This document shows positions 26,693 to 36,632 of a stretch of 64,000 nt of DNA, in pieces. The position numbers and the translations under genes were made by a program. Numbering within the stretch: position 1 is the stretch's first letter; the number at the start of each line of letters is the position of its first letter. Source of the stretch: Chlamydiales bacterium (GTDB taxonomy: Bacteria; Chlamydiota; Chlamydiia; Chlamydiales; JAAKFR01); NCBI GenBank assembly GCA_022601635.1, contig JAJACG010000024.1, positions 62,001-126,000 on the forward strand. Direction: 5' to 3'. The notes under the pieces are model-generated. The model had not been told where the DNA came from and made no database searches. It saw only the letters and a program-made list of their open reading frames with translations.

Positions 26693-28078
26693 CTAATCCT
26701 TCAAGGAAAGAAGAAACTCCGCATTGCTGCCTGTCTTCCTCAATCGGCCAAGAAGAAGCTTCATCGCATCAACCGGTGTCAAATCAGCTGTCGCAGCACG
26801 CAAACCATACACCTTCTCAAGCTCTGATGGATGGTAAAGCAGATCCTCCTTCCTCGTTCCACTCTTAATCATGTCAATCGCTGGATAGAGACGGCGATCT
26901 GAAAGACGGCGATCAAGCACAAGCTCCATGTTTCCAGTGCCTTTGAATTCCTCAAAGATCACCTCATCCATGCGAGAGCCGGTGTCAATCAGCGCTGTCC
27001 CCAAGATGGTCAGGCTGCCGCCATTCTCAATATTTCTCGCCGCTCCAAAGAAGCGCTTTGGCTTGTGAAGCGCATTGGCATCCACACCACCAGACAAAAT
27101 CTTACCACTATGCGGCTGCACCGTGTTATAGGCACGCGCTAGTCTGGTAATCGAATCCAACAAGATGACAACATCTTCACCAGACTCCACCATGCGGCGC
27201 GCCCGCTCAATCACCATCTCAGCAACTTGAACATGACGCTCAGGTGGCTCATCAAATGTTGACGCAACAACCTCACCCTTCACAAGACGTGACATATCCG
27301 TCACCTCTTCCGGACGTTCACCGATCATCAAGACAATCAGCTTCACCTCAGGATGGTTGGTCGCAATCGAATGCGCAATATTCTGCAAAATGATCGTCTT
27401 TCCCGATCTAGGCGGCGCCACAATCAATCCGCGCTGACCCTTACCAATCGGAGCCGTCAAGTCCAGAACTCGCTCACTCATGCGATCCTTCGTCGTCTCC
27501 ATCACAAGACGCTCTTCAGGATAAAGCGGTGTCAGATTCTCAAAGAAGATGCGCTCACGCTTCTTGTCCGGAGCCTCCCCATTGATCATATCAACGCGCA
27601 AGAGCGCAAAAAACTTCTCCTTCTCCTTCGGCTGGCGGATCACACCCGCAACCATATCGCCCTTCTTCAAACCAAAACGGCGAATCTGAGCCGGAGAAAC
27701 ATAGATATCTTCCGCAGAAGGTAAATAGTTATAGGTCGGAGAGCGCAGGAAACCAAAGCCATCAGGCAAAACCTCCAAGACTCCTTCAGCCACAAGCTGC
27801 TCCTCACGCGAAGCAGACTTCTTCTTCACAATCTCAAAGACCATCTGAGACTTCGTCAGCGATGCCGTGTTCTCAATGCCGCACTTCTGCGCTTCATTGT
27901 TCAACTCCGCAATCGTCATGCGCTGTAAATCTGAAATCTTCGACGTCTTTAATGGCTGCTTAGGCTCCTGCTCAGCTAGCTCTTCAGAAACCATCTTCGC
28001 AGGCGGCTTGATCCGCTTACGCGGTGGCCTTGACTTCTTCTCATTTTTTGGTTTCTCTTCTTCCATAAGTTCACCCAT
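26693..28078 (-). CDS. rho: Transcription termination factor Rho
   Basis: 461 residues. A basic N-terminal extension (about 1-45) precedes the Rho N-terminal helical domain (50-95). The RNA-binding cold-shock-like domain (about 96-170) contains G-F-G-F-L-R. The RecA-type ATPase core has Walker A A-P-P-R-S-G-K-T, Walker B V-V-I-L-L-D-S and the Q-loop region. It is a hexameric helicase ending untranslated transcripts. The gene order rho-coaE-polA-sppA equals CT491-CT494. Confidence 0.97.
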   Translation of the reverse strand: MGELMEEEKPKNEKKSRPPRKRIKPPAKMVSEELAEQEPKQPLKTSKISDLQRMTIAELNNEAQKCGIENTASLTKSQMVFEIVKKKSASREEQLVAEGVLEVLPDGFGFLRSPTYNYLPSAEDIYVSPAQIRRFGLKKGDMVAGVIRQPKEKEKFFALLRVDMINGEAPDKKRERIFFENLTPLYPEERLVMETTKDRMSERVLDLTAPIGKGQRGLIVAPPRSGKTIILQNIAHSIATNHPEVKLIVLMIGERPEEVTDMSRLVKGEVVASTFDEPPERHVQVAEMVIERARRMVESGEDVVILLDSITRLARAYNTVQPHSGKILSGGVDANALHKPKRFFGAARNIENGGSLTILGTALIDTGSRMDEVIFEEFKGTGNMELVLDRRLSDRRLYPAIDMIKSGTRKEDLLYHPSELEKVYGLRAATADLTPVDAMKLLLGRLRKTGSNAEFLLSLKD

Positions 28079-28087
28079 AGCAATTAT

Positions 28088-28615
28088 CTAATATTTTAGG
28101 ATTGTTTGTGTTAATTCTTCTATTGTACCAAAATTCTCGATCACAATATCCGCCAGCCGCCGCTTCTTCTCATCAGGCATAAAGCGAAACAACCGCTCCT
28201 CATGCACCCGATTTTTCGAAACTACCAATAGCGTCTGATCAAAGTAGCTCTCCCACCCCAACTCAAAAAGCAGCGGCACCTCTGCCACAAAGAGCTTAGA
28301 CTTGCTCTTCTGATATTGATTTTCAATTTCCTCAAGAATTGGAGGGTGTAGCGTCTTCTCTAAAAACTCTAGCTCGCTGCGATTGGAAAAAACTAGCTTC
28401 GCCAAACGACCACGATCAATCTTGTCCTCAATTAATATACCATCCCCAAAGTGATCAATGATCTTCTCGCCATACTCTGTTCGGGGATCCAAAAGCTGGT
28501 GCGCGATTTGATCAGAGCTAACTACCTCAGCTCCACGCTCAGACAATATGCGGCACACCTCACTCTTTCCAGAGCCAGGCAAGCCCGTGACTGCCAGCTT
28601 CCCCGATCTTAACAC
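28088..28615 (-). CDS. coaE: Dephospho-CoA kinase
   Basis: 175 residues from a GTG at 28615; a TTG three codons upstream is the alternative. The P-loop G-L-P-G-S-G-K-S lies near residue 10. It has the CoaE lid and D-x-x-x-H region V-S-S-D-Q-I-A-H and the L-x-H-P motif (TLHPPILEEI). It phosphorylates dephospho-CoA, the last step of coenzyme A synthesis. It overlaps polA by 7 bp and precedes rho by 9 bp, so the three are one transcript. Confidence 0.92.
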   Translation of the reverse strand: MLRSGKLAVTGLPGSGKSEVCRILSERGAEVVSSDQIAHQLLDPRTEYGEKIIDHFGDGILIEDKIDRGRLAKLVFSNRSELEFLEKTLHPPILEEIENQYQKSKSKLFVAEVPLLFELGWESYFDQTLLVVSKNRVHEERLFRFMPDEKKRRLADIVIENFGTIEELTQTILKY

Positions 28616-31257
28616 TCTGCCCAATTTTTGCCAATATGTACGTCCACAACTAAAGGTACTTTTAGAGAAAAAACACTTTCCATCGAAGGTTTCACAAGTT
28701 TCTCTAAATTAGCCACCTCTGAGTCCGGTGTTTCAAAAATTAATTCATCATGAACCTGTAAAACCATTTGACTTTCATAGCCTTGAAGCTTTTTTGAGAT
28801 ATCAAGCATAGCCAATTTGATCAGGTCGGCGGAGCTGCCCTGCAAAGGGGTATTGACGGCTAGTCTCTCGGCTGCTGAGCGTACCATGCCATTTTTGGAG
28901 TTGATCTCTGGGATCAATCTCTGTCTTCCAGTCATGGTGATCGCTTTTTGATTGTTTTTGCAGCTTTCAACACACTCTTCTAAATAGAGTTTGACCTTAG
29001 GATAGCGCGCAAAATACTCTTCAATGAATGATTTAGCTCTTTTGACTTCGATATTCAGTTCGCGGGCAAGTCCAAAGGCTTGCTGGCCATAGATGATGCC
29101 AAAGTTGATCGCTTTTGCTGCAAAGCGCTGATCTTTTGTTACCTCTGGCAGTGGCACTTCAAACATAAGTGAGGCGGTGTAGGAGTGGATATCCTCATTA
29201 GCATTGAAGGCAGTGATTAGAGTGGGGTCTTCACTTAGGTGAGCGAGTAGGCGCAGCTCGATCTGGGAGTAGTCAAAAGAGACAAAGCTATAACCCTCTT
29301 TTTGCGGTAAGAAGGCTTCGCGGATGCGCCTGCCCTCTTTTGAGCGAACAGGAATATTTTGCAGGTTAGGATCTTGGCAGGCGAGCCTTCCTGTTGCTGT
29401 CACAAATTGGTTAAATGTGGGGTGAATCCGTTTTGTTTTTGGATTGATCGCTTCAGGTAGAGCCTCCAAGTAGGTGGAGCGCAGCTTTTCAAGTATGCGA
29501 TACTCAATGATTTGTTGGCAGATAGGGTGATCTTCAGCCAACTTCTCCAAAACTTCCGCTTTTGTAGAGTGGCCAGTTGCAGTTTTTTTCAAAGAGGGGA
29601 TAGCCATCTTTTCGAAGAGAATTTGTGAAAGCTGCTTGGGGGAGTTGAGATTAAAACTCTCGCCCGCCATTTCATAGACCGACTCCTCTAGCTGAGCCAG
29701 CTTTACAGCGAGCTCTTTGGATTGCGCTTGGAGAAGTTTGGGATCGATATACATGCCATTTCTTTCCATCTGCATCAAGACAAGGGTGAGCGGCTGCTCC
29801 ATCTCAAAAAGCAGTGACTCCATACCTTGCTTCTCAATCTCCTTGGCAAAGAGAGTTTTGAGGCGCAGTGTATAATCGACATCTTCGCAACAGTAGTCGC
29901 AAACCTTTTCAATAGGCACAAGATCCATTGTGATCTCTTTCTTGCCACTGCCAATCAGCTCTTTAATGGGTGTTTTCACTTTCCCAAAGTGCTGTAAGCT
30001 AAGGATATCAAGGGAGTGCCGTCTGCTCGATGGATTCAGCAGGTAGGAGGCAAGAATGGTATCGAAGGCGAGATTCTTGACAAAGATGCCTTCGTTGGCC
30101 AAAACGTGGCAGTCATATTTGGCGTTATGTCCGATGAAGTGGCCGCTCTCTAAGATTGGTTTCAATGTTTTGAGAACATGCTCTTTTCCAAGGCGACCAT
30201 TGCACGGCACATAGTAGGCCTCTTTTGCTTTGAGGCAAAAACCGATTCCCACCAAAGAGGCAAGCATTGGTTGTACACTTGTGCTTTCTACATCGAAGCT
30301 GATTTCATCTGCTTCTTGCAACTCGACCAGCAGCTGATCGAGAGCTTTTTGATCATCAACAAGGTGGTAGGCAGTTTTTTCTACGCTTTGGCCATCCAGA
30401 TCTTTGACAAGAGTATTGAAGCCCATCTCTAAATAAAAGGCTTTGAGTGCGTCGAAGTCGGGTTCCTCTTTGTCAAACTTTTTGGGAAAGTCGATATCGG
30501 TGTGGATCGTAGCTAGCCGCTTAGAGAGGCGCGCAATATCTGCCTCCTCACGCAACGTCTGCTGCTTTTTGGCACCCTTTACCTTGTCTGGATTGGCGAG
30601 CAGATTTTCAAGTGATCCAAACTCTTGCAAGAGGGGAACGGCTGTCTTAGGGCCAAAACCTTTGAGGCCTGGAATATTGTCAGAACTATCTCCCATGATG
30701 GCAAGTAGGTCCACAATTTGGTGGGGGGGGACGCCGTAGATCTCTTCTACGCCAGCTGGATCGATAACTAGGTTATTCTTCCAAGTGTTGAGAACGTGCA
30801 CTTTATCTGTCACGAGCTGGCAGAGATCTTTGTCACTGGTGCAAATATAGATTTCATCACCCTCTTTCTCTGCCCAAGTGGCGATACTGCCAATGGTGTC
30901 ATCTGCCTCAACACCGCCTACCTCAACATGCGGAATTCCAAAGAGTTCACAAAATTGGCGTACCCTTTCAATCTGCTGCGGTAGATCTTCCAAAATGGTG
31001 GTGCGGTTACTCTTGTACTTTTCGTAGATCTCTGTGCGCTGCTTCTTGTTGTCAGGACCGTCGAAGACAGCGATGATGTGAGAGGGGTCAAAATCTTTGA
31101 TCAGCTTCCCAATCGAGCGGATGAAGCCGTAGACGGCGTGTACAGGTTCGCCCGCCGGGCTGCTCATATGTGGCAGCGCATAGTAGGCACGAAAGATATA
31201 ACCTGAAACATCTAATACAAAAAGCTTACGGGGCATAGAGATAGGCTGAGCGGTCAT
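28609..31257 (-). CDS. polA: DNA polymerase I
   Basis: 882 residues, full length. The 5'-3' exonuclease occupies about 1-290 (start MPRKLFVLDVSGYIFRAYYA after a 7-residue lead; G-V-E-A-D-D-T-I-G). The 3'-5' exonuclease spans about 310-490, with F-D-V-E-S, G-H-N-A-K-Y-D and E-D-V-D-Y-T all present, so proofreading looks intact. The polymerase domain spans about 520-882, with D-Y-S-Q-I-E-L-R, the K-x4-F-G-I-I-Y-G finger helix and V-H-D-E. It serves repair and Okazaki fragment processing. It overlaps sppA at its 5' end and coaE at its 3' end. Confidence 0.97.
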   Translation of the reverse strand: MTAQPISMPRKLFVLDVSGYIFRAYYALPHMSSPAGEPVHAVYGFIRSIGKLIKDFDPSHIIAVFDGPDNKKQRTEIYEKYKSNRTTILEDLPQQIERVRQFCELFGIPHVEVGGVEADDTIGSIATWAEKEGDEIYICTSDKDLCQLVTDKVHVLNTWKNNLVIDPAGVEEIYGVPPHQIVDLLAIMGDSSDNIPGLKGFGPKTAVPLLQEFGSLENLLANPDKVKGAKKQQTLREEADIARLSKRLATIHTDIDFPKKFDKEEPDFDALKAFYLEMGFNTLVKDLDGQSVEKTAYHLVDDQKALDQLLVELQEADEISFDVESTSVQPMLASLVGIGFCLKAKEAYYVPCNGRLGKEHVLKTLKPILESGHFIGHNAKYDCHVLANEGIFVKNLAFDTILASYLLNPSSRRHSLDILSLQHFGKVKTPIKELIGSGKKEITMDLVPIEKVCDYCCEDVDYTLRLKTLFAKEIEKQGMESLLFEMEQPLTLVLMQMERNGMYIDPKLLQAQSKELAVKLAQLEESVYEMAGESFNLNSPKQLSQILFEKMAIPSLKKTATGHSTKAEVLEKLAEDHPICQQIIEYRILEKLRSTYLEALPEAINPKTKRIHPTFNQFVTATGRLACQDPNLQNIPVRSKEGRRIREAFLPQKEGYSFVSFDYSQIELRLLAHLSEDPTLITAFNANEDIHSYTASLMFEVPLPEVTKDQRFAAKAINFGIIYGQQAFGLARELNIEVKRAKSFIEEYFARYPKVKLYLEECVESCKNNQKAITMTGRQRLIPEINSKNGMVRSAAERLAVNTPLQGSSADLIKLAMLDISKKLQGYESQMVLQVHDELIFETPDSEVANLEKLVKPSMESVFSLKVPLVVDVHIGKNWAEC

Positions 31258-32221
31258 GAGACTGGCTCAAAAACAAGCTGCTTCCAAAGGTTTCCTTAAA
31301 CCAGTTTTTTGTTTTGAACTGGATCACCTGATACTTCTCTTCAATTCCAAGATCTTTGGCCATCTTTTCAATCACATCGCTCAAATCTGATCCGCTCCCA
31401 TCAATGTAGCCAAACTCGGCTGCCTCATGAGCGGGGAAGATCTGGGCTCCATATTTTGTGACCAAACTTTCATGCGTCAGCTTGGGACGGTTTGCCAACA
31501 CAATGTCGACAAAATTTTTGTAGTAAAAATCAACGAGCTGCTGGCGGCTCTCGCCTTCGCCCTCATGCCACTCCCTAAAGGGATTCATCTCATCCTTGCC
31601 CTTTCCAGCAAAAACGGTCTTGCTATGCACACCGATTTTCTGCAAAGCGTCATAGACATTGAGGTAGGGAGGCCATCCCAATACACCAACAGAGCCGATC
31701 AATGTGACATCACTAGCATAGATTTTGTCACTGGCACAGGCGATGTAGTAGCCGCCAGAGGCGCAAAGACCATCCGTAAAGGTGTAAACTGGCACTTCAA
31801 AACGCTCTTTGTACTCTTTGATTTGACGGTAAATCACATTGGAGGCGTGAGCACCACCACCGGGGGAGTTGATTGTCAAGACGATGCCTTTGACACGATC
31901 ATTTTTTAGACTGCCCTCTCGTGAGTCGAGTAGAATCTCTCCAATCTTTTCAGCTGTGAGCTCTCCAAGTCCAATCGTGCCCTCAATGGCAATCTGCAAA
32001 ATCACTGGAGTATTAGAGCCGAGAGGCTTTCTACTGCCATCAGCATTGGGCATAATTTTCGCTTTGTGCGGGAGGCGCTTTTCATCGGCGGATGAGGCGA
32101 AGATGCCGACAAGAAGGACCATAACAAGGCCGAGACCTAAGATGGCGCCAGCAACACCGAATAGGGAGACGAAAAAAGAGCGCAGCGCATTTAAAAAGAT
32201 AGATTCATGTTCAAATTTCAT
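31226..32221 (-). CDS. sppA: S49 signal peptide peptidase (SppA/SohB)
   Basis: 331 residues. One N-terminal membrane helix (about 15-42) is followed by a single S49 protease domain, with the oxyanion region S-P-G-G-G and the nucleophile Ser in C-A-S-G-G-Y-Y-I-A. It degrades signal peptides left in the membrane. The single-domain size fits SohB/SppA36 types. It overlaps polA by 32 bp. Equivalent to CT494. An inverted-repeat element lies 66 bp upstream, so its promoter must be between 32222 and 32286 or inside the element. Confidence 0.93.
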   Translation of the reverse strand: MKFEHESIFLNALRSFFVSLFGVAGAILGLGLVMVLLVGIFASSADEKRLPHKAKIMPNADGSRKPLGSNTPVILQIAIEGTIGLGELTAEKIGEILLDSREGSLKNDRVKGIVLTINSPGGGAHASNVIYRQIKEYKERFEVPVYTFTDGLCASGGYYIACASDKIYASDVTLIGSVGVLGWPPYLNVYDALQKIGVHSKTVFAGKGKDEMNPFREWHEGEGESRQQLVDFYYKNFVDIVLANRPKLTHESLVTKYGAQIFPAHEAAEFGYIDGSGSDLSDVIEKMAKDLGIEEKYQVIQFKTKNWFKETFGSSLFLSQSHDRSAYLYAP

Positions 32222-32286
32222 ATGAGGCGAGTGTTGCTTAGCTTCTCTTTTTGGTCAAGGGGATACTGATTTCAGGATCTTACTGT

Positions 32287-32449
32287 AGGAGACACTGAAC
32301 AACTCGCTCATTGAATCTTCTGCCAATCTTCGCACCGCTGCATCATTCTCACCTTCACTAACCCGTAAGGGGTTAGCGTCAGGCTCCGAACTTCCCCTCG
32401 ATAGAAATCTTGCCAAAATCTCTAACAAAGTACTTATTCAGTATCTCCT
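32287..32449. repeat. Inverted-repeat element, copy 1 (MITE-like)
   Basis: 163 bp. The left end is AGGAGACACTGAACAACTC; the right end, reverse-complemented, is AGGAGATACTGAATAAGTAC. Inside, a hairpin pairs CTAACCC (32358-32364) with GGGTTAG (32370-32376). The conserved block CTCCGAACTTCCCCTCGA follows. The right end overlaps the last codons and stop of the 32434 gene. Confidence 0.85.
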
Positions 32450-33423
32450 GTAGGGTCATATAGATGTACGGTGGGCGCATCTGGATCATAGGAGGGATGT
32501 TTGACCGACTGAAATTCATAGATAGTTCTTCTATCTAGGTTGCGACCCTCTAGTTCCTCTTGATTGCCGCTCAAGATGGGCACATCTTTGCCAGATGCCA
32601 ATGCTTCTAGACGCAACTCCAGCCTTCTCTCATTGCCGTAGTGATCAAGGCGTTCTGCTGCTTGCTCTACCCCGAAGGTGCGCGCATGTGCCGCACGTTT
32701 CTCAACAAGAGGGCTTGTGATTGCTACAATTTCACCATCAATCTGATTGCGTGAGACCCACATGTTGTGTTGGTCGGGATAGAGCACATCAATGTCGCGT
32801 CTCCCGTCAGATGTCTCATAGGCAAGCGCCATAAAAGAGCGACCTTTGGGATCCACACCGGTCACAATAGGCCCTTGTAGATGTTCCATTTTGATATCCT
32901 CGATCAAAACTCCCTCTAGCCTGTCTGGAGATTTTTCATAGGCACTGAGCACAGATTTGAGGTAGGAGGGGAAAGCGCGTAGCTCAGGCCCAGGGCTCTC
33001 TCTTTTCATTCGCTTGGCCACGGCTTTCATGCTCTTTTTAGCGAATTTACGAATTGATGAGCCTCTTTTTATTGTTGGGGTTTCTATTCTCTCATTCGGA
33101 GTAAGAGGAAGCGGTGTTCTCTTCATTTCTATTTCACTGCGCCGGCTAGAGCTTCTACCTGAGTCTGTTGGTGAGATAACGCGAAAGGCAGTTTGTGAGA
33201 GACGCATAGCAGTTGGTGAGAAAAGGCTACTGACACGCCCTTCAAGTGATTCAAACCCCGATTCCTCTGAAATGGTAGATAAGCTTTGACGGAAGATAAG
33301 AGAGAGCTCAGAAGAGCCGTATCCTAGAGAGTATCGACGTCCCTGCAGTTCACCCGTCTGCTCTTGGGGGCTACTCTGCTTTGGGTTGATAGAATGGTCA
33401 TCAGGTCCCTGAATGCTAGACAT
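32434..33423 (-). CDS. Unknown protein with Ser-rich N-terminus
   Basis: 329 residues from the ATG of MSSIQGPDDHS; upstream in-frame codons overlap the ABC ATPase gene and are unlikely to be used. Residues 1-125 are Ser/Arg-rich and probably disordered. A basic stretch (about 120-145, K-K-S-M-K-A-V-A-K-R-M-K-R) is followed by a folded mixed domain (about 150-329). There is no signal peptide, no membrane segment and no recognised family. It is the last gene of the exporter operon (8-bp overlap). Its final residues G-D-T-E and the stop are encoded by the end of a repeat element. It could be an effector or a regulator; no function is claimed. Confidence 0.6.
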   Translation of the reverse strand: MSSIQGPDDHSINPKQSSPQEQTGELQGRRYSLGYGSSELSLIFRQSLSTISEESGFESLEGRVSSLFSPTAMRLSQTAFRVISPTDSGRSSSRRSEIEMKRTPLPLTPNERIETPTIKRGSSIRKFAKKSMKAVAKRMKRESPGPELRAFPSYLKSVLSAYEKSPDRLEGVLIEDIKMEHLQGPIVTGVDPKGRSFMALAYETSDGRRDIDVLYPDQHNMWVSRNQIDGEIVAITSPLVEKRAAHARTFGVEQAAERLDHYGNERRLELRLEALASGKDVPILSGNQEELEGRNLDRRTIYEFQSVKHPSYDPDAPTVHLYDPTGDTE

Positions 33424-34117
33424 ATGTTCCCCCATTTTGCTTATGTCTGATGATGCGACCATCTTCCATCTCCAAAATGCGATCTGCGAAATCAAAGATG
33501 CGCGCATCATGTGTAACGATTACAAGAGAGCTTTTGTGCCTTCTTGCCAACTTTTGAAAGAGCTCCATCACCTGCGCTCCAGTCTTATGATCAAGCGCTG
33601 ATGTCGGCTCATCACAAACGATGATTTTTGGATTGTGGATGCAGCCGCGCACAATCGCAACACGCTGCTGTTCACCGCCTGACATCTGTTTGGGATAGGC
33701 ATCTATTCGCTTCTCAAGTCCCACCTCCACCAGCAATCCCTTTGCGTAGTCTAATGCACGTTCCTTGTCCTCTCCGTTGATCACAAGAGGAAGCGCCGCA
33801 TTTTCGAGAGCTGTTAGCATTGGAATGAGATTGAAGTTTTGAAAGATGAAGCCGATCTGCTTCCCTCGGTAGGCCACTTTTTCATCATCTGGCAGCGCAT
33901 TGACATCCTTGCCAAAAAGCAGACACTCTCCCTCTGATTGATCCAAAATGGTGCTGATGATTGAAAGTAGTGTGGTCTTGCCACAGCCAGAAGGCCCCAC
34001 AATCATCAAGAGTTCCCCCATATGCGACTCAAAGGTAACTCCGCGCAGCGCATCGACGCGCGCTAGCTTTTTTCCATAATGTTTTTTGAGTCCCTTGCAC
34101 GCTATCGCAACATTCAT
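33416..34117 (-). CDS. ABC exporter ATP-binding protein (LolD/MacB/DevA type)
   Basis: 233 residues from the ATG of MNVAIACKGLKKHYG, which overlaps the permease stop (ATGA). The frame is open further upstream but runs antiparallel to sense in the permease gene. Walker A is G-P-S-G-C-G-K-T-T, the signature S-G-G-E-Q-Q-R, and Walker B I-I-V-C-D-E-P-T-S-A-L-D. It powers the permease encoded next to it. Together with adaptor and TolC genes it forms a complete envelope-spanning exporter. Confidence 0.9.
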   Translation of the reverse strand: MNVAIACKGLKKHYGKKLARVDALRGVTFESHMGELLMIVGPSGCGKTTLLSIISTILDQSEGECLLFGKDVNALPDDEKVAYRGKQIGFIFQNFNLIPMLTALENAALPLVINGEDKERALDYAKGLLVEVGLEKRIDAYPKQMSGGEQQRVAIVRGCIHNPKIIVCDEPTSALDHKTGAQVMELFQKLARRHKSSLVIVTHDARIFDFADRILEMEDGRIIRHKQNGGTYV

Positions 34118-35253
34118 GAGGCAAATACCGTGGAAGGTTGAACACGCAAAATCTTGTAGATGCTGATCAGTGCAGCAAAAAGAGTGATCAAGAAGATAGC
34201 CAAAGCACTCGCAATCAGAAGCCAGAAAGGCAACGTGAAGGAGAGCTCTGTGCCACCACCCGAAAGGCCAAAAATAGCTGCAAGGCCAATGCCTAAACCC
34301 CAACCAATTCCTGCCACAACAAGACCTTGAACGACCACCATAGAAATGAGCATATTTCTGCTCGCTCCCATCGCTTTACATGTGGCAAAATAGCGTTGGT
34401 TCTCATAGGCGAAGGTATAAAAGGTTTGACCCGCAATCGCCGCACCAATGATGAATCCAAGTGCAACAGCCAAGCCAAAATTGATCGGAATACCAGTATG
34501 CAAAAGGTAGTAGCTCACTGTCAGCCGGATGAATTGATTGCGTGTATAAGCAGCAAGTCCTGTCATCCGAGAAATCTTTTTACAAAGCTCCTCTGGCTTT
34601 ACACCTGGCTTAGATTTGACCAAAATGAAGGAGAGCAGGTTTCTTTCAGAGGGGGCGTAGCTTAAAGCGCGTTCATAGGTTGTGTAGATGACAGGCTGTG
34701 AGGCGAAGGTGCGTGTTACGTGGCAAAAACCTCTGACAACAGCTCTTCTGTCATTGATTTCCAATTTATCGCCCAGCTGCAGAGGCACTTTGTTAGAGGC
34801 GAGTTTGCCCTTTGCTGCAACAGCATCAACGATGATGGCATCTTGATCGAGAAGTTCGTAGATAGAGCCTTCTACGATCCAAGGGGGGCCTCCGATCAAC
34901 GTCGTATTGTCAATCCCAATGACATTGCAATTTTGATAGGCTCCAGAGGGGAGGCGTGTATGTAAGATGCCTTTGTACATTGGGACAGCCCATTCTAACT
35001 CCTCAAAGCCGCGCACTTGATAGAGCTTAGTGCTCTTAATTGGTTTGATGTCATCGACATGTTGCACACCTCTGTCGACCACCCAGATATTGTTTTGAGA
35101 GGTGTCGGTGATGAAGCCGTAGGTGCGCTGCATCAAGCCAATGAAGATGCCTGCTTGCTGTGTCATAATGAAGGTAGCAAAGGTGAGGCCGATCAGCATC
35201 GCTAGAAATTTGGTACGATCGTTTAGGATCATTTTGATGGCAAAGCCTAGCAT
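34114..35253 (-). CDS. FtsX/DevC-type ABC exporter permease
   Basis: 379 residues. It has one N-terminal membrane helix (about 15-38), a large periplasmic domain (about 45-255), then three helices (about 260-375) with the R-x-x-G-A-S coupling region (C-K-A-M-G-A-S). This is the MacB/DevC architecture. I chose the ATG at 35253 because GGAGG lies nine bases upstream; a TTG two codons earlier is also in frame. It overlaps the TolC-like gene by 7 bp. The substrate is unknown; DevBCA relatives export glycolipids in cyanobacteria. Confidence 0.87.
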   Translation of the reverse strand: MLGFAIKMILNDRTKFLAMLIGLTFATFIMTQQAGIFIGLMQRTYGFITDTSQNNIWVVDRGVQHVDDIKPIKSTKLYQVRGFEELEWAVPMYKGILHTRLPSGAYQNCNVIGIDNTTLIGGPPWIVEGSIYELLDQDAIIVDAVAAKGKLASNKVPLQLGDKLEINDRRAVVRGFCHVTRTFASQPVIYTTYERALSYAPSERNLLSFILVKSKPGVKPEELCKKISRMTGLAAYTRNQFIRLTVSYYLLHTGIPINFGLAVALGFIIGAAIAGQTFYTFAYENQRYFATCKAMGASRNMLISMVVVQGLVVAGIGWGLGIGLAAIFGLSGGGTELSFTLPFWLLIASALAIFLITLFAALISIYKILRVQPSTVFAS

Positions 35254-36632
35254 TCCCAACCACCTCCAAGTGCTTTGAAGATGGCAACGAGCTTGGCGCG
35301 TAATAGCTCACGTCCCTCTGATTCCGCAATTTGAGAGGCGTAAAGCTCTCGCTCCAGCTCAAAGAGAAAGAGAAAGTTAACTAGTCCCGCTGAATAGAGA
35401 GAGTCTGCCAATGTCCGCGCATGTTCATAGTTCTTTGTCTGTTCGATTAATTCATCAACGCGAATATGTTCTTGAAAGTAGGCAACAAGAGAGCTCTCTA
35501 CCTCCTCCACAGCATCTAGGACTGTCTTCTCATATTGTATGGCGGCTTGATGTTGCAAAGAGGTAGCGACAGCTATTTGAGAGAGAATCTGACCACCTCG
35601 AAAAATAGGCATTGATGCGACAGGTTGAATTTGCCAAAAGCGGCTTTCTGGTTTGAACCAGAAGCTGAAGAAGCTGGTTGAATATTTGAATAGCCCCTCT
35701 AAAGAGAGTGTGGGGAAGAGCTCTTTGCGCGACGCTTTGACTCGCGCTCCTGACGCTAATAGTGAGAGCTCTGCAGCTCGTACATCACCTCTTCTACAGA
35801 GCAGTTCGGATGGCAAACCTACAGGAATATCCGCCTCATGAATTTCATATGCGCGAGGCTGATCAAAGGCGTATAGCATGCTGTTCGGCATCTGCCCTAA
35901 GAGGGTTGCAATCGCAAAAATTGTCTCTTTTAAGCGCGCTTGTAGGTCAGCAAGATCGGCATAGCGCGTGCGCAAAAGCGCTCTTGCCGTATAGACATCG
36001 ATCTCTGGAATCAAACCGATATCATAGCGTGTATTTGTGGTGGCAACGAGATCAGCAGCAGAGCCAATGTGCAGCTGAGTGATGCGAATGCGATCTTGCA
36101 AATTTCTGATTAAAAAGTAGTTGAGGGCAATCTCGCTTGTTATTGTGAGATTGGTATGACGTAAAAGCTCTTCCTCGCTCAAAACATCTAATGCAGCACC
36201 TCTTGCGCGATCACGCAGCTTTCCAAAGATATCGAGCTCCCAAGCAGCGTCAAAACCTACGCGGTAGAAGTTTTCAAAGCCGCCGCCTAGGAAGGGTGAA
36301 TCACCCTCTGTTGAGGGGTTACGCTCTCGTAAGAAAAAAGCTTCAGCATCGATTTGAGGGAGCAGTCGCGAGAATTCAACACCAAACTGCGCACGTGCTT
36401 GGCAGATACGTTCACGAGCAATTCGTAGAGTTAAGTTTTGATCTAAAGCTTTTTGAATCAGCTGAGTGAGCAGAGGGTCTTGAAACTGTTCCCACCATGT
36501 GGCGAGATCTACCTTTGCACCCTCCATCTCGTCGATTCTCTCCTGTTCCGAAAATTGTTCCTGCATGACAAACTCGGGCTGCAAGCAGGGACGGCAGGAG
36601 GCGAGAAGAAGCAGGAGCAGTAGCTTTTTCAT
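35247..36632 (-). CDS. TolC/NodT-type outer-membrane efflux lipoprotein
   Basis: 461 residues. The lipoprotein signal has L-L-A-S-C (Cys13). Two outer-membrane efflux protein (OEP) repeats follow, with long coiled-coil helices and the G-Y-x-x-G/G-L-x-x-x-x-D-V-Y signature (IGLIPEIDVYTARALL). It forms the trimeric channel-tunnel of the exporter. The start overlaps the adaptor stop (ATGA). Confidence 0.9.
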   Translation of the reverse strand: MKKLLLLLLLASCRPCLQPEFVMQEQFSEQERIDEMEGAKVDLATWWEQFQDPLLTQLIQKALDQNLTLRIARERICQARAQFGVEFSRLLPQIDAEAFFLRERNPSTEGDSPFLGGGFENFYRVGFDAAWELDIFGKLRDRARGAALDVLSEEELLRHTNLTITSEIALNYFLIRNLQDRIRITQLHIGSAADLVATTNTRYDIGLIPEIDVYTARALLRTRYADLADLQARLKETIFAIATLLGQMPNSMLYAFDQPRAYEIHEADIPVGLPSELLCRRGDVRAAELSLLASGARVKASRKELFPTLSLEGLFKYSTSFFSFWFKPESRFWQIQPVASMPIFRGGQILSQIAVATSLQHQAAIQYEKTVLDAVEEVESSLVAYFQEHIRVDELIEQTKNYEHARTLADSLYSAGLVNFLFLFELERELYASQIAESEGRELLRAKLVAIFKALGGGWEC

